Shown piece by piece: positions 7,900 to 16,706 of a stretch of DNA of 64,000 bases. The position numbers were made by a program, and so were the translations under genes. The notes beneath the pieces are model-generated. The model was not told where the DNA came from. It was given only the letters and a program-made list of their open reading frames with translations, and did no database searches. This DNA comes from Streptomyces regalis (lineage in GTDB: Bacteria > Actinomycetota > Actinomycetes > Streptomycetales > Streptomycetaceae). The stretch spans positions 84,059 through 148,058 of the forward strand of contig NZ_LLZG01000036.1 in assembly GCF_001509475.1 (NCBI RefSeq), written 5' to 3'. The stretch's first letter is position 1. Each line of letters opens with the position of its first letter.

Positions 7900-9170
7900 C
7901 AGTTGGTCCTCCAGACCGCGACCCGCCAGCGCGACAGCCAGCCCCAGACGAGACCGGCGAGGAAGCCGGCGAGGATCAGCGCACCGAGCAGCCACCAGCC
8001 GCGCCCGAGGCCGAAGGAGGCCACGTCGCTCGACTGCGACGGCCCGTCGACGACGTCGACCGTCAGCTCCAGCGGCAGTCCAGGCGTGGCCTGCACGCCG
8101 GAGCCCGCCGAGAAGGAGTGGGTGACCTGGAGGCAGACGGTCTCGGCGGTCGCGGTGTCCTCGTCCTCGTCGTCGCTCTGCGCCTTCGGATAGCGCAGAC
8201 CGGTCGAGATGACGTCCGTACGGCCGTTGCCCGCCGCCTCACCGCGTACGATCTCCCGGCCGCGCGCGGTCTCCGCCCGCAACAGCACCCCGTAGGAGGG
8301 GCTCACGGCCCGGTCGGCCGACACGCTCACCGAGGCGCGCAGTTCCTGGCCGGGCTCGACGTCCACGCGGTACCAGCGCTGCTGCCCGAACTCCTCGCGG
8401 TCGGTGTACAGACCGGACTTCAGGGTCGGCGCCTTCGCACACTGCTCCGCGCCCGTCGTCGCGACCGGCGTCACCACCGGGTCGGCCGCGCGGTCCACCA
8501 ACTGGTTGACCTTGTCGGCGAGTTCGTCGGTGTGCTCGACCGAGGTGAACGTGCCACCGGTCGCCTCGGCGATGCAGCTGAGCTGCCGGCGCAGCTTGGT
8601 GTTCGGGACCAGGCCGAGCGTGTCGATGGTCAGGCCGATGCCCTTGGCGGCGATCTCGCGGGCCACCTCGCACGGGTCGAGCGGGGCGCAGGTGTCCTCG
8701 CCGTCGCTGATCAGCACGATGCGCTTGGAGCCCTCGCCGCCGTCCAGATCCTCGGCCGCCTTCAGCAGCGCGGGACCGATCGGCGTCCAGCCGGTGGGCG
8801 TCAGGGTCGCCACCGCCGTCTTGGCCTCGGTGCGGTCCAGCGGGCCGACCGGGTAGAGCTGCGCGGTGTCCTTGCACCCCGTCTTGCGGTCGTCGCCCGG
8901 GTAGTTGGCGCCCAGCGTGCGGATACCGAGCTGGACCTCCTCGGGCGTCGCGTCCAGCACCTCGTTGAAGGCCTGCTTCGCCGCGGCCATCCGCGACTGG
9001 CCGTCCATGTCATTCGCCCGCATCGAGCCGCTGACGTCGATCACGAGATCGACTTTCGGGGCGGTGGCGGTGGTCTCGTCGGCTACCGCCCCGGCCGGGA
9101 AGGCTATCCCGGCCGTGAGCGCGGCGAGCAGGGCACAGACCCCGGCCGTCAGCCGTTGTGTTCTGATCAT
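7899..9170 (-). CDS. Secreted von Willebrand factor A domain protein
   Basis: A 423-residue protein with signal peptide MIRTQRLTAGVCALLAALTA. A VWA domain spans about residues 38-225: the MIDAS is complete, with DVSGSMRAND, the Thr in GWTPIGPALL, and SDGEDTC. A beta-rich region follows (about 240-380) with WYRVDVEPGQELRASVSV, then a C-terminal transmembrane helix (GWWLLGALILAGFLAGLVWGW) and a basic tail, so it should display the VWA domain outside the membrane. It forms a two-gene unit with the next gene by a TGATG overlap; both share the signal peptide, beta domain and C-terminal anchor plan. A metal-dependent adhesion or envelope-complex role is likely; the ligand is unknown. Confidence 0.85.
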   Translation of the reverse strand: MIRTQRLTAGVCALLAALTAGIAFPAGAVADETTATAPKVDLVIDVSGSMRANDMDGQSRMAAAKQAFNEVLDATPEEVQLGIRTLGANYPGDDRKTGCKDTAQLYPVGPLDRTEAKTAVATLTPTGWTPIGPALLKAAEDLDGGEGSKRIVLISDGEDTCAPLDPCEVAREIAAKGIGLTIDTLGLVPNTKLRRQLSCIAEATGGTFTSVEHTDELADKVNQLVDRAADPVVTPVATTGAEQCAKAPTLKSGLYTDREEFGQQRWYRVDVEPGQELRASVSVSADRAVSPSYGVLLRAETARGREIVRGEAAGNGRTDVISTGLRYPKAQSDDEDEDTATAETVCLQVTHSFSAGSGVQATPGLPLELTVDVVDGPSQSSDVASFGLGRGWWLLGALILAGFLAGLVWGWLSRWRVAVWRTN

Positions 9171-9237
9171 CGGCGGATCTTATTGATCAGAGGTGCTCCC
9201 CTTCAAAACGAGATCAGAACACCTGCCGGACCACCCG

Positions 9238-10764
9238 TCAGCGCACGTCGGTGACCAGCGGATTGGGCAACTCGGCCCACTGATCCCCGGGCGTCCCGGG
9301 CGACAGCCGCATCAGCGTCAGCGCCTTCGTCGGCAGTGGCTCCTCGCGCAGTGCCGCGAGATCCACGGTGCCCGGCAGATCCCGTACGACCGACTCCAGC
9401 GCCCCGCGCAACGCGGCCGCCGAACCCGCCGTACCCGCCAGCGCCCCGGCCACCAGCGAGCCGAACAGCTTACGGCGCAGGGTCGTCACGTCGTCCGTGA
9501 CGATCCGGCCGGTCAGCTCCGGTATGGGGATGCCGTGCCGGGCCAGCCGGGCCGGACCGACCCGGATGTCGGCGAGGTCCCGGTAGACCAGGCGTACCGG
9601 GGAGCCGCTCGCGGACAGCACCACCAGCAGATTCTGGCCGTGCGCCTCCAGCGCGACCCCCAGCTCCAGCAGCCGCAGCCCCACAGTGAGGGCGAGACGC
9701 GCGAACTCGGCCAGCCACGCGGGCTTCTCGGGCAGCTCGGTGGTGGCGAGCGCGGCCACCGGTACGACCCGCTCTCCGGGCCCCGCGTACTCCTGCGGCG
9801 ACTGGCGCAACACCGCGGCGAGATCGGGCGAGTTGGCCGTGGCGGCCCCCAGCGTGCGGGTGATGTGCAGCAGCCCGTCCGTCCGCGCCGCCAGCGCCTC
9901 CGCGAAGTCCGACACCGTGGCCGACAGAGCGATCGAGTACACCGAGATGTCCCGCACCGAGGACGTCAGCCGGGCACTCAGCGCGGTCTTGACGTGCGGG
10001 CCGTCGGGGAGGGCGAGCGTCCGCAGGGACATCAGCGGGTGCGCGGCGATTCCGTCGCCGTAGGGATCGCAGGGGCGCTTGAGCACATGCTCGGCCTGCC
10101 ACGGATGCACGGGGATCAGCAGCCGCTGCCCGTCCCGCATCCCCTCCGGCCACTCGCCCGTCACCAGGCACTCGTCCGCCCGCACCGGCACCAGCCCCAG
10201 CGTGACCACCGGCCGGTGCTCGGGCCCGTACGCCAGCTGCTCGGCGACCGAGAAGCCGGGCCGGGAACGGCAGTTGGGATGGAACGGATGCCCGTCGACC
10301 ACCCGCTGCTCCCACTCCCAGTCACACAGCGGCCACTCCTTCGAGTGAGCGTCCCGCCCGGCCCCCTGCCCGGCCCGGGACAGCGCCAACGAGGCGACAC
10401 TGTGGCCGAGTTCGGCGGCGAAGGAGGTGCCGTGCGGTACGGAGAGGTCGGCGAGCAGCCGGGCCGGATCGTCGTACGACGTCCCGTCGAGCCGTACGGC
10501 GGTGACGTACGCGGTGGTGGCGTACGGGTCCGCGTGCGGGCCGTGCAGTCGGCGGCCGTCCGAGAGGCGCAGGGTGAGGCCCTCCGGGCCCGGCTCGCGC
10601 CGGGCGACCCAGGGCAGGGGCTCGTGCGCGAGGGCACGCCACAGCCGGGTCAGCACCGCCGCCCGGGCCCCGGGGAGCTCGGCCGCGTACCGCGATGCGA
10701 GGTGGGGGCGTACATCGGCAAGTTCGGCGGCGACCTCGGCCTCGGCGCTGGGGGGACGGTGCAC
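9238..10764 (-). CDS. IucA/IucC-family NIS siderophore synthetase
   Basis: A 508-residue NRPS-independent siderophore synthetase, predicted to couple a carboxylate to an amine or hydroxylamine with ATP. Family motifs are visible: DGHPFHPNCRSRPGF (ATP site HPxHP), LIPVHPWQAEHVL, SARLTSSVRDISVYSIAL, and the C-terminal LEAHGQNLLVVL with YRDLADIR. The GTG at 10764 has GAGGAG about 7 bases upstream and starts before the conserved region. A second NIS synthetase is divergent across a 139-base region, so both probably build one siderophore. No transporter or hydroxylase lies beside them in the window. Confidence 0.85.
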   Translation of the reverse strand: MHRPPSAEAEVAAELADVRPHLASRYAAELPGARAAVLTRLWRALAHEPLPWVARREPGPEGLTLRLSDGRRLHGPHADPYATTAYVTAVRLDGTSYDDPARLLADLSVPHGTSFAAELGHSVASLALSRAGQGAGRDAHSKEWPLCDWEWEQRVVDGHPFHPNCRSRPGFSVAEQLAYGPEHRPVVTLGLVPVRADECLVTGEWPEGMRDGQRLLIPVHPWQAEHVLKRPCDPYGDGIAAHPLMSLRTLALPDGPHVKTALSARLTSSVRDISVYSIALSATVSDFAEALAARTDGLLHITRTLGAATANSPDLAAVLRQSPQEYAGPGERVVPVAALATTELPEKPAWLAEFARLALTVGLRLLELGVALEAHGQNLLVVLSASGSPVRLVYRDLADIRVGPARLARHGIPIPELTGRIVTDDVTTLRRKLFGSLVAGALAGTAGSAAALRGALESVVRDLPGTVDLAALREEPLPTKALTLMRLSPGTPGDQWAELPNPLVTDVR

Positions 10765-10841
10765 GGGCGGGCTCCTCGGGTACGAGTAGGGCGTCGGAGC
10801 AGGCACCGACGACAGACATACTGATCGTCTTCCTGCCTGAA

Positions 10842-10904
10842 CGGACCGTAGAGACCGTCCTGAGCGGACGTAAGACCCGTCCCGGACGGACCGTAGAGAA
10901 CGAG
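10842..10904. repeat. Three 22-23-bp repeats in the divergent NIS promoter
   Basis: Units begin at 10842, 10865 and 10887. The first and third start CGGACCGTAGAGA; the middle one is CGGACGTAAGACCCGTCC. They lie in the shared promoter of the two siderophore synthetases and end on the start codon of the plus-strand gene, so they could be regulator sites. The 19-bp TTAGGTTAGGCTAACC-type iron box expected for such genes was not found here. Confidence 0.55.
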
Positions 10905-12397
10905 TGGATCGCGTGCACCTCAACCCTCCACCCGCCGCCGACATCGCGGCACGCGCCGACGCCCACGCGGTCGCGCCCCTGCTCAACTGCCTGCTGCGCG
11001 AGGTGGCCGAACCGCAGGGCGGGTCCGGCGAGCGGCACGTGTACCGGCTGCCCGGCACGGGCCGCCTGCTGCGGGTCCTCGGCGAGCGGCGGCCCGCCGA
11101 GCCCGAGGTGTACGTGGCCGGCGCGTGGCAGCGCGTCGGGCACACCGAGCTCGTCAAACTCGTCGCCGAGGAACTGCGCCGCCACACCGGTCTGTCCAAC
11201 CACGAACTGCCCGCCGAGATGATCGACAGCCGCGACGCGGTGGCCGCGTTGCTCACCGCACGCGCGCGTGCGACGCCGCCGGACGACGCGTACCTGCGCT
11301 CCGAGCAGTCCCTCCTCACCGGCCACCTCTACCACCCCGCCCCCAAGGCGCGCGGCGGCGGCCCGGTCGCGGCCTGGCTGCCGTACGCCCCCGAGGCACA
11401 CGCCCGCTTCCCGCTGGCGCTGCTCGGCCTGCGCGAGGACACGGTCGTCGAGGAGGGCGACACCTCCGCCCTGGACGCCCTCGGCAAGGCCCCGCCCGGC
11501 TACCGGCTGCTGCCCGCGCACCCCTGGCAGCTCGGCCTCGTGGACCTGGCACCGGCCTTCGCGGACGGCACGCTGATCCGGCTGGGCACCACCGACCTGG
11601 ACGTCTGGCCCACGGCCGCGATCCGCACCCTGTACGCCCCCGAGCGCGACCTGTTCCTGAAGTTCAGCCTCGATGTGCGGATCACGAACGACATCCGCCG
11701 GCTGTGGCGTCACGACCTGATGAAACTGCGCCGCACCGACGCGGCTGTCGCGGCCGCCCTCGCCACCGACCGGGCGGCCTGGCTGAGCGACCGCGGCTAC
11801 CGCACCGCCGGCTTCGCCTTCGAGGAACTCGCCGTCCTCGTCCGCGACGGCTTCCACGACCGTCTGCCGCCCGGCACGACCCCGCTGCTCGCCGCCGCCC
11901 TCGTGGAGGGCTTCGAGGGCAGCCCGCTCGACGCCACGGCGGACCCGGCGGCCTGGTGGGAGGCGTACCTGGGCGCGGTCGTACCGCCCGCCCTCGCGGC
12001 CTTCGCCGAGCACGGCGTCGTACTCGAAGCGCATCTGCAGAACACGCTCGTCGCCGTCGGCAGCGACGGCATGCCGGTACAGGCGCTGTTCCGGGATGCC
12101 GAGGGCGTGAAGCTGCTCCCGGACGTGACACGGGCGGCCGGCTGGGAGCGGCTGGTGTACTGCCTGGTCGTCAACCACCTCGTGGAGGTCGCCGGCGCCC
12201 TGGCCGAACGCCACCCGCCCCTGGACCCCTGGCCCGCCGTACGCCGCGAACTCTCCCGCCACGACCTCCCCGAGATCGCCGGCCTGCTCACCGCGCCCAC
12301 TCTGCCCGGCAAGACGAACCTGCTCCTGCGCTGGACGAACGCCGACGGCGCCGACGCCCGCTACCGGCCCCTGCCGAACCCACTGGCCGGCGCGTAA
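10904..12397 (+). CDS. IucA/IucC-family NIS siderophore synthetase (second)
   Basis: A 497-residue protein of the same superfamily as its divergent neighbour but clearly diverged from it. Visible motifs are EQSLLTGHLYHPAPKARGG (ATP-binding HP-x-x-K), YRLLPAHPWQLGLVDL, RDLFLKFSLDVRITNDIRR, and GVVLEAHLQNTLVAV with FRDAEGVKLLP. The GTG at 10904 gives the MDRVHLNP start; the ribosome site is weak, and a GTG three codons later is an alternative. The pair probably carry out successive condensations on a dicarboxylate such as citrate or succinate; the product cannot be predicted from sequence. Confidence 0.85.
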   Translation: MDRVHLNPPPAADIAARADAHAVAPLLNCLLREVAEPQGGSGERHVYRLPGTGRLLRVLGERRPAEPEVYVAGAWQRVGHTELVKLVAEELRRHTGLSNHELPAEMIDSRDAVAALLTARARATPPDDAYLRSEQSLLTGHLYHPAPKARGGGPVAAWLPYAPEAHARFPLALLGLREDTVVEEGDTSALDALGKAPPGYRLLPAHPWQLGLVDLAPAFADGTLIRLGTTDLDVWPTAAIRTLYAPERDLFLKFSLDVRITNDIRRLWRHDLMKLRRTDAAVAAALATDRAAWLSDRGYRTAGFAFEELAVLVRDGFHDRLPPGTTPLLAAALVEGFEGSPLDATADPAAWWEAYLGAVVPPALAAFAEHGVVLEAHLQNTLVAVGSDGMPVQALFRDAEGVKLLPDVTRAAGWERLVYCLVVNHLVEVAGALAERHPPLDPWPAVRRELSRHDLPEIAGLLTAPTLPGKTNLLLRWTNADGADARYRPLPNPLAGA

Positions 12398-12439
12398 TTG
12401 CTGATCAGCTCGGTGGGGTGCTGCCGTACCCTGGCCGGT

Positions 12440-13345
12440 GTGCTGCGCGACGTGACTGCTGTTCGATACGTGACCCCGTTGCGGTCCGGCGGCTCCGTGC
12501 CCGGAGTCGTCGAGGCCGACGACCTGGGCACGTACGTCGTCAAGTTCACCGGCTCCGCGCAGGGCCGCAAGGCGCTGGTCGCCGAGGTGATCGTCGGTGA
12601 ACTGGCCCGCGCCCTGGGGCTGCGCTTCCCCGAGCTGGTCCTGGTCCACTTCGACCCGGCGATCGCCGACCACGAGCCGCACCAGGAGGTGCGGGAGCTG
12701 CACGCGTCCAGCGCGGGCGTCAACCTCGGCATGGACTACCTGCCGGGCGCGGTGGACTTCACCCCGGAGGTCGCCAAGGCCTTCCGCGTCGACCGGCTGG
12801 AGGCGGGCCGGATCGTCTGGCTGGACGCTCTGACCGCGAACGTCGACCGTACGGTGCACAGCTCGAACCTGATGGTCTGGCCGACGCTGGGCACGGTTCC
12901 CCCGCGCCTGTGGCTGATCGACCACGGAGCGGCCCTGATCTTCCACCACCGCTGGGACGGCTCGGACCCCGAGAAGGCGTACGACTTCCGCCACCACGCC
13001 CTCGGCCACTACGGGCCCTACGTGCGTGCCGCCGACGCGGAACTGGCGCCCAAGGTGACGGAGGAACTGCTGCGCGAGATCGTGGCGGAGGTCCCCGATG
13101 CCTGGCTCACCGACTTCGCCTCGCCCGGCGAGGCACGCGAGGCCTACGTGACGTACCTCCACACGCGCGTGCGCGCCTCGCAGCAGTGGCTGCCCACGGA
13201 CTTCCCCAGCCGGGAGGAACTCGCCGCCGAGGAGGCCCTCCGGGCGGCGAAGACACAGCAAGGCCGGCCGAACTGGCTGAAGCGGGTCCCCGACCTGCAC
13301 GGCAAGCCGGCCGCGGAACAGGATTGGTCGGTGCACCTCGGATGA
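12440..13345 (+). CDS. HipA-like kinase-fold protein
   Basis: A 301-residue protein. The N-terminus VLRDVTAVRYVTPLRSGGS leads into GTYVVKFTGSAQGRKALVAEV, which fits a nucleotide-binding lysine strand. The middle has LDALTANVDRTVHSSNLMVW and LWLIDHGAALIFHHRW, matching the HipA-type catalytic and metal loops (N-D-R and D-H-G). I associate this with the stand-alone HipA-family kinases of actinobacteria. No HipB-like antitoxin is adjacent, so a toxin role is not implied. It overlaps the next gene by ATGA, implying coupling with the Rdx protein. Confidence 0.7.
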   Translation: MLRDVTAVRYVTPLRSGGSVPGVVEADDLGTYVVKFTGSAQGRKALVAEVIVGELARALGLRFPELVLVHFDPAIADHEPHQEVRELHASSAGVNLGMDYLPGAVDFTPEVAKAFRVDRLEAGRIVWLDALTANVDRTVHSSNLMVWPTLGTVPPRLWLIDHGAALIFHHRWDGSDPEKAYDFRHHALGHYGPYVRAADAELAPKVTEELLREIVAEVPDAWLTDFASPGEAREAYVTYLHTRVRASQQWLPTDFPSREELAAEEALRAAKTQQGRPNWLKRVPDLHGKPAAEQDWSVHLG

Positions 13346-13620
13346 GTGGCCGGGTAGAGATCGAGTACTGCACCCAGTGCCGCTGGCTGCCGCGTGCGGC
13401 CTGGCTGGCACAGGAGCTGCTGACGACCTTCGAGGCGGAGCTGTCCGAGCTGGCGCTGAAGCCCGGCAAGGGCGGCGTCTTCGTCGTCCGCGTCGACGAC
13501 GAGGTCGTATGGGACCGCAAGGAACAGGGCTTCCCGGAGCCCACGGCCGTGAAGCAGGCCGTACGCGACCGAGTGGCCCCGGGAAGGTCCCTGGGCCACT
13601 CGGACAAACCGGCTTCCTGA
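13342..13620 (+). CDS. SelT/SelW/SelH (Rdx) family redox protein
   Basis: A 92-residue protein of thioredoxin-like fold. The family's N-terminal C-x-x-C is present as YCTQCRW after a beta strand (VEIEY), with cysteine where eukaryotic homologues have selenocysteine. The helix AAWLAQELLTTF and the strands GGVFVVRVDDEVVWDR follow as usual. It is translationally coupled to the HipA-like gene by an ATGA overlap. The redox partner is unknown. Confidence 0.85.
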   Translation: MSGRVEIEYCTQCRWLPRAAWLAQELLTTFEAELSELALKPGKGGVFVVRVDDEVVWDRKEQGFPEPTAVKQAVRDRVAPGRSLGHSDKPAS

Positions 13621-13624
13621 GGGC

Positions 13625-15250
13625 TCAGCCCTTCAGCTGCTCGTACGCCGGCAGCGTCAGGAAGTCCGCGTAGTTCTCGTCGAGGGAGACCTCCAGGAGC
13701 AGGTCGTGGGCCTGCTGCCAGTGGCCGGCCGCGAAGGCCTCCTCGCCGATCTCGGTGCGGATGGCGGACAGTTCCTCGGCGGCGACCTTGCGGGCCAGCT
13801 CCGGGGTGGCCTTCTCGCCGTTCTCGAACTCGACGCCCGCGTTGATCCACTGCCAGATCTGCGAGCGGGAGATCTCGGCGGTCGCCGCGTCCTCCATGAG
13901 GTTGAAGATGGCGACCGCGCCGAGGCCGCGCAGCCACGCCTCGATGTAACGGATGCCGACCTGCACGGCGTTGATCAGGCCGTTGTACGTCGGCTTGGCG
14001 TCCAGCGAGTCGACGGCGATCAGGTCGGCCGCCTCGACGTGCACGTCCTCGCGCAGCCGGTCCTTCTGGTTCGGCTTGTCGCCGAGGACCTTGTCGAAGG
14101 ACTCCATGGCGATCGGGACCAGGTCGGGGTGGGCGACCCAGGAGCCGTCGAAGCCGTCGCCGGCCTCGCGGTCCTTGTCGGCGCGGACCTTCTCGAAGGC
14201 CACCTTGTTGACCTCGGCGTCCCGGCGCGACGGGATGAACGCCGCCATGCCGCCGATCGCGTGCGCGCCGCGCTTGTGGCAGGTGCGGACGAGGAGTTCG
14301 GTGTACGCGCGCATGAACGGGGCCGTCATCGTGACCGCGTTGCGGTCCGGCAGGACGAACTTGGCGCCGCCGTCACGGAAGTTCTTGACGATGGAGAACA
14401 GGTAGTCCCAGCGGCCGGCGTTCAACCCGGCGGCGTGGTCGCGGAGTTCGTAGAGGATCTCCTCCATCTCGTACGCGGCCGTGATCGTCTCGATCAGGAC
14501 GGTCGCGCGGACGGTGCCCTGCGGGATGCCGACGTAGTCCTGGGCGAAGACGAACACCTCGTTCCAGAGGCGGGCCTCCAGGTGCGACTCCGTCTTCGGG
14601 AGGTAGAAGTACGGGCCCTTGCCGAGGTCGAGCAGGCGCTGGGCGTTGTGGAAGAAGTACAGGCCGAAGTCGACCAGCGCGCCGGGGACCGGGGTGCCGT
14701 CCGCGTCGACGAGGTGGCGCTCGTTCAGGTGCCAGCCGCGGGGGCGCATGACGACCGTCGCCAGCTCCTCGTTCGGCCGCAGGGCGTACGACTTGCCGGT
14801 GCGCTCGTCCGTGAAGTCGATGTTCCTGGTGTAGGCGTCGGCCATGTTGACCTGGCCGAGGATCACGTTCTCCCAGGTGGGAGCCGAGGCGTCCTCGAAG
14901 TCCGCGAGCCAGATCTTCGCGCCCGAGTTGAGGGCGTTGATGGTCATCTTGCGGTCGGTCGGGCCGGTGATCTCCACCCGGCGGTCCTGCAGCGCGGGCG
15001 GGCACGGGCCCACCTTCCAGGAGTCGTCCGCGCGGATCGCGGCCGTCTCGGGGAGGAAGTCGAGGGTCGACGTACGGGCGATCTCGGCGCGACGCTCCGC
15101 GCGGCGGGCGAGGAGCTCGTCACGCCGGGGCGTGAACCGGCGGTGCAGCTCGGCCACGAAGGCGAGGGCCGCCTCCGTGAGCACCTCCTCCTGCCGGGGC
15201 AGGGGCTCGGCGTCGACGATGGCCAGCGGGGACGGCGCTGGTGCGGACAT
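13625..15250 (-). CDS. aceB: Malate synthase A
   Basis: A 541-residue malate synthase that condenses glyoxylate with acetyl-CoA to malate. The family signature reads [20 protein letters not shown], and the early block [19 protein letters not shown] is also typical. Length matches the A isoform. It is the nearest enzyme gene to the allantoin cluster, and a TTCC-N7-GGAA box like those at allB lies upstream at 15381-15395. Glyoxylate released by allantoicase would be its substrate, so joint control by the IclR-type repressor is likely; in S. coelicolor AllR is known to act on this pathway. Confidence 0.95.
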   Translation of the reverse strand: MSAPAPSPLAIVDAEPLPRQEEVLTEAALAFVAELHRRFTPRRDELLARRAERRAEIARTSTLDFLPETAAIRADDSWKVGPCPPALQDRRVEITGPTDRKMTINALNSGAKIWLADFEDASAPTWENVILGQVNMADAYTRNIDFTDERTGKSYALRPNEELATVVMRPRGWHLNERHLVDADGTPVPGALVDFGLYFFHNAQRLLDLGKGPYFYLPKTESHLEARLWNEVFVFAQDYVGIPQGTVRATVLIETITAAYEMEEILYELRDHAAGLNAGRWDYLFSIVKNFRDGGAKFVLPDRNAVTMTAPFMRAYTELLVRTCHKRGAHAIGGMAAFIPSRRDAEVNKVAFEKVRADKDREAGDGFDGSWVAHPDLVPIAMESFDKVLGDKPNQKDRLREDVHVEAADLIAVDSLDAKPTYNGLINAVQVGIRYIEAWLRGLGAVAIFNLMEDAATAEISRSQIWQWINAGVEFENGEKATPELARKVAAEELSAIRTEIGEEAFAAGHWQQAHDLLLEVSLDENYADFLTLPAYEQLKG

Positions 15251-15380
15251 GAGCTGTCACTTCCTTCAGCGAGCTACGAAGACGAGCGGTCGAGCTGTCT
15301 GGCACCGGGTGCCAGTCTTCCCGGGTACGGCTGCGAAGGCCCGCGGAGCGGGCGGGCGCTTCTGAACAGTGGATACTAGT

Positions 15381-15395
15381 TTCCTCATGGTGGAA
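15381..15395. promoter_or_regulatory. AllR-type operator upstream of malate synthase
   Basis: TTCC-TCATGGT-GGAA keeps the same TTCC-N7-GGAA architecture as the two sites between allR and allB. It is 131 bases upstream of the aceB start. Confidence 0.55.
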
Positions 15396-15461
15396 GTTCA
15401 ATGGTTTGTTGATGTCGAGATTCTCTGAGTCGAGGCAACGTGGCTCTGGGTGCCACCGCAC

Positions 15462-16064
15462 TTACTCAAGGTGGGCGAGATCGGCCTCCGTGTCGATGTC
15501 GTACGCCCGTGCCACGTCCCCGCACTCGACGAGCCTGATCGCCTCCTCCCGCTCCTTCAGATAGGCGCGGGCCCCTCGATCGCCGGTCGCAGTCGCCGCG
15601 ATACCCGCCCAGTGGGCGGCGCCGAAGAGGACGGGATGGCCGCGTACGCCGTCGTAGGCGGCCGAGGCGAGCGACGTCTCGTCCTCGTACGCGGCGAGCA
15701 CGCGCGCGACGGCCTCCGGTCCGATGCCGGGCTGGTCGACGAGCGAGACGAGCGCCGCCCTCGCCCCCGTACCGGCGAGCGAGTCGAGCCCGGCGCGCAG
15801 GGAGGAGCCCATCCCGTCGGCCCAGTCGGGGTTCTCCACCAGCACGCAGCCACCGAGCTCCGCCCGCTCCCGTACGGCGGCGGCCTGCGCGCCCAGCACC
15901 ACATGCACGCGGGCACAGCCGGCCGCGCGCAGCACCCCGACGGCGTACTCGACGAGCGGCCGGCCGCGGTGCCGGAGGAGTGCCTTGGGGCGTCCGCCGA
16001 GCCGTCGTCCACCGCCCGCGGCGAGGATCAGACCGGCGACCGGGCGTGCTTCTTTCTCCGTCAT
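15462..16064 (-). CDS. MobA-like nucleotidyltransferase
   Basis: A 200-residue NTP transferase of the MobA/MocA group. The NTP-binding loop is GLILAAGGGRRLGGRPKALL, with the following VLGAQAAAV and the metal-site VSLVDQPGI; the GHPVLFGAAHW segment is typical of MocA-like molybdopterin cytidylyltransferases. It may serve a molybdenum hydroxylase, for example in purine breakdown near the allantoin genes, but no such enzyme is in the window. I chose the ATG at 16064; the upstream frame adds non-conserved sequence. Confidence 0.8.
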   Translation of the reverse strand: MTEKEARPVAGLILAAGGGRRLGGRPKALLRHRGRPLVEYAVGVLRAAGCARVHVVLGAQAAAVRERAELGGCVLVENPDWADGMGSSLRAGLDSLAGTGARAALVSLVDQPGIGPEAVARVLAAYEDETSLASAAYDGVRGHPVLFGAAHWAGIAATATGDRGARAYLKEREEAIRLVECGDVARAYDIDTEADLAHLE

Positions 16065-16250
16065 GCGTCCTGCATACCTGACGTCCACGGGTGCGCCGGG
16101 TTTCCTTGGACTGAATTTCGGTCCGTACGGTGGCGCGCCCGGCACCGGTGGCGTTTACTGACCCGCGTCCCCGGCGCCCGACCACCGCCAGGGTGGCTCA
16201 ACGGGGGAGCGGGACTACTGGCGCACAACGGCGTGCGAGGGGGGAGTGCT

Positions 16251-16571
16251 GTGTTGCGGAGCTTGGGACAGAGGCCGGTGACGGGCAGCGACGAGGACCC
16301 GAGGGTGGCGGAACTGCGGACGGCGGTGTCCCGTCTGCGCCGCGAACTCGCCGCGCATCCCTCCGAGTTCCCCGACCGGGGCATCGCCGAGGACGAACTC
16401 GGCGCGCTGGCCGCGATGACGATCGAGGGGGCGCCGGAGATTCCGCGGCTGCGCCGGTCACTGTTGCTGATCGCCGGCGCGATCGGGTCGGTCAGCGCGC
16501 TGTCCCGGGGTCTGTCGGACGTGCGTGACGCGGTGGAGCTGTTCGGGGAACCGCCGCGCGGGCGGGGCTAG
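16251..16571 (+). CDS. DUF5955-like small protein
   Basis: A 106-residue protein, VLRSLGQRPVTGSDEDPRV, followed by a leucine/arginine-rich helix (AELRTAVSRLRRELAAHP), a central acidic helix and a C-terminal hydrophobic helix (SLLLIAGAIGSVSALSRGLS) ending ELFGEPPRGRG. Its layout parallels residues 50-130 of the protein at 2264-2668, so the two look like paralogues. The GTG at 16251 follows a GGGGGAG ribosome site. Its TAG stop is part of the CTAG target of an inserted MITE-like element. Confidence 0.7.
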   Translation: MLRSLGQRPVTGSDEDPRVAELRTAVSRLRRELAAHPSEFPDRGIAEDELGALAAMTIEGAPEIPRLRRSLLLIAGAIGSVSALSRGLSDVRDAVELFGEPPRGRG

Positions 16572-16705
16572 GGCCTGTCTGACAATTCCCGTCGTCCGCC
16601 CGGAGGGCGGGCCCCGCGGCGTCATGGGGGTCCCCCCGCGCGAGGTTGTTCGAGCGTGCGTGCCAGGCGTCGCGGGGCAGGCGGGAATTGTCAGACAGGC
16701 CCTAG
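16568..16705. mobile_element. MITE-like element 1 with CTAG target duplication
   Basis: A 130-bp element (16572-16701) flanked by CTAG on both sides. The terminal inverted repeats are long and almost perfect: GGCCTGTCTGACAATTCCCG at the left and its complement at the right. The core holds GGGGGTCCCCCC followed by a GCGCGAGG stretch. It has no coding capacity. Ends plus a 4-bp CTAG duplication fit the YTAR-type targets of IS5-family transposases, so it is probably a non-autonomous derivative. The left CTAG contains the TAG stop of the upstream gene. Confidence 0.8.
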
Positions 16706-16706
16706 A

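Noticed and set aside
10765..10903. Iron box (19-bp TTAGGTTAGGCTAACC type) in the siderophore promoter
   Set aside because: No sequence close to that palindrome is present; only the CGGAC repeats were found.
10322..13411. 1029-codon minus-strand open frame across the second NIS synthetase and HipA-like genes
   Set aside because: It spans two well-supported plus-strand genes and reads as shadow sequence without motifs.
12440..13620. HipA-like kinase plus small neighbour as a toxin-antitoxin pair
   Set aside because: The small neighbour is a thioredoxin-fold Rdx protein with C-x-x-C, not a HipB-type DNA-binding antitoxin.
16683..16705. TTGTCAG followed by TAG at the right end of MITE-like element 1 as a damage promoter
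   Set aside because: The spacing is 8 bases rather than 10 and the sequence is simply the conserved terminal repeat of the element.
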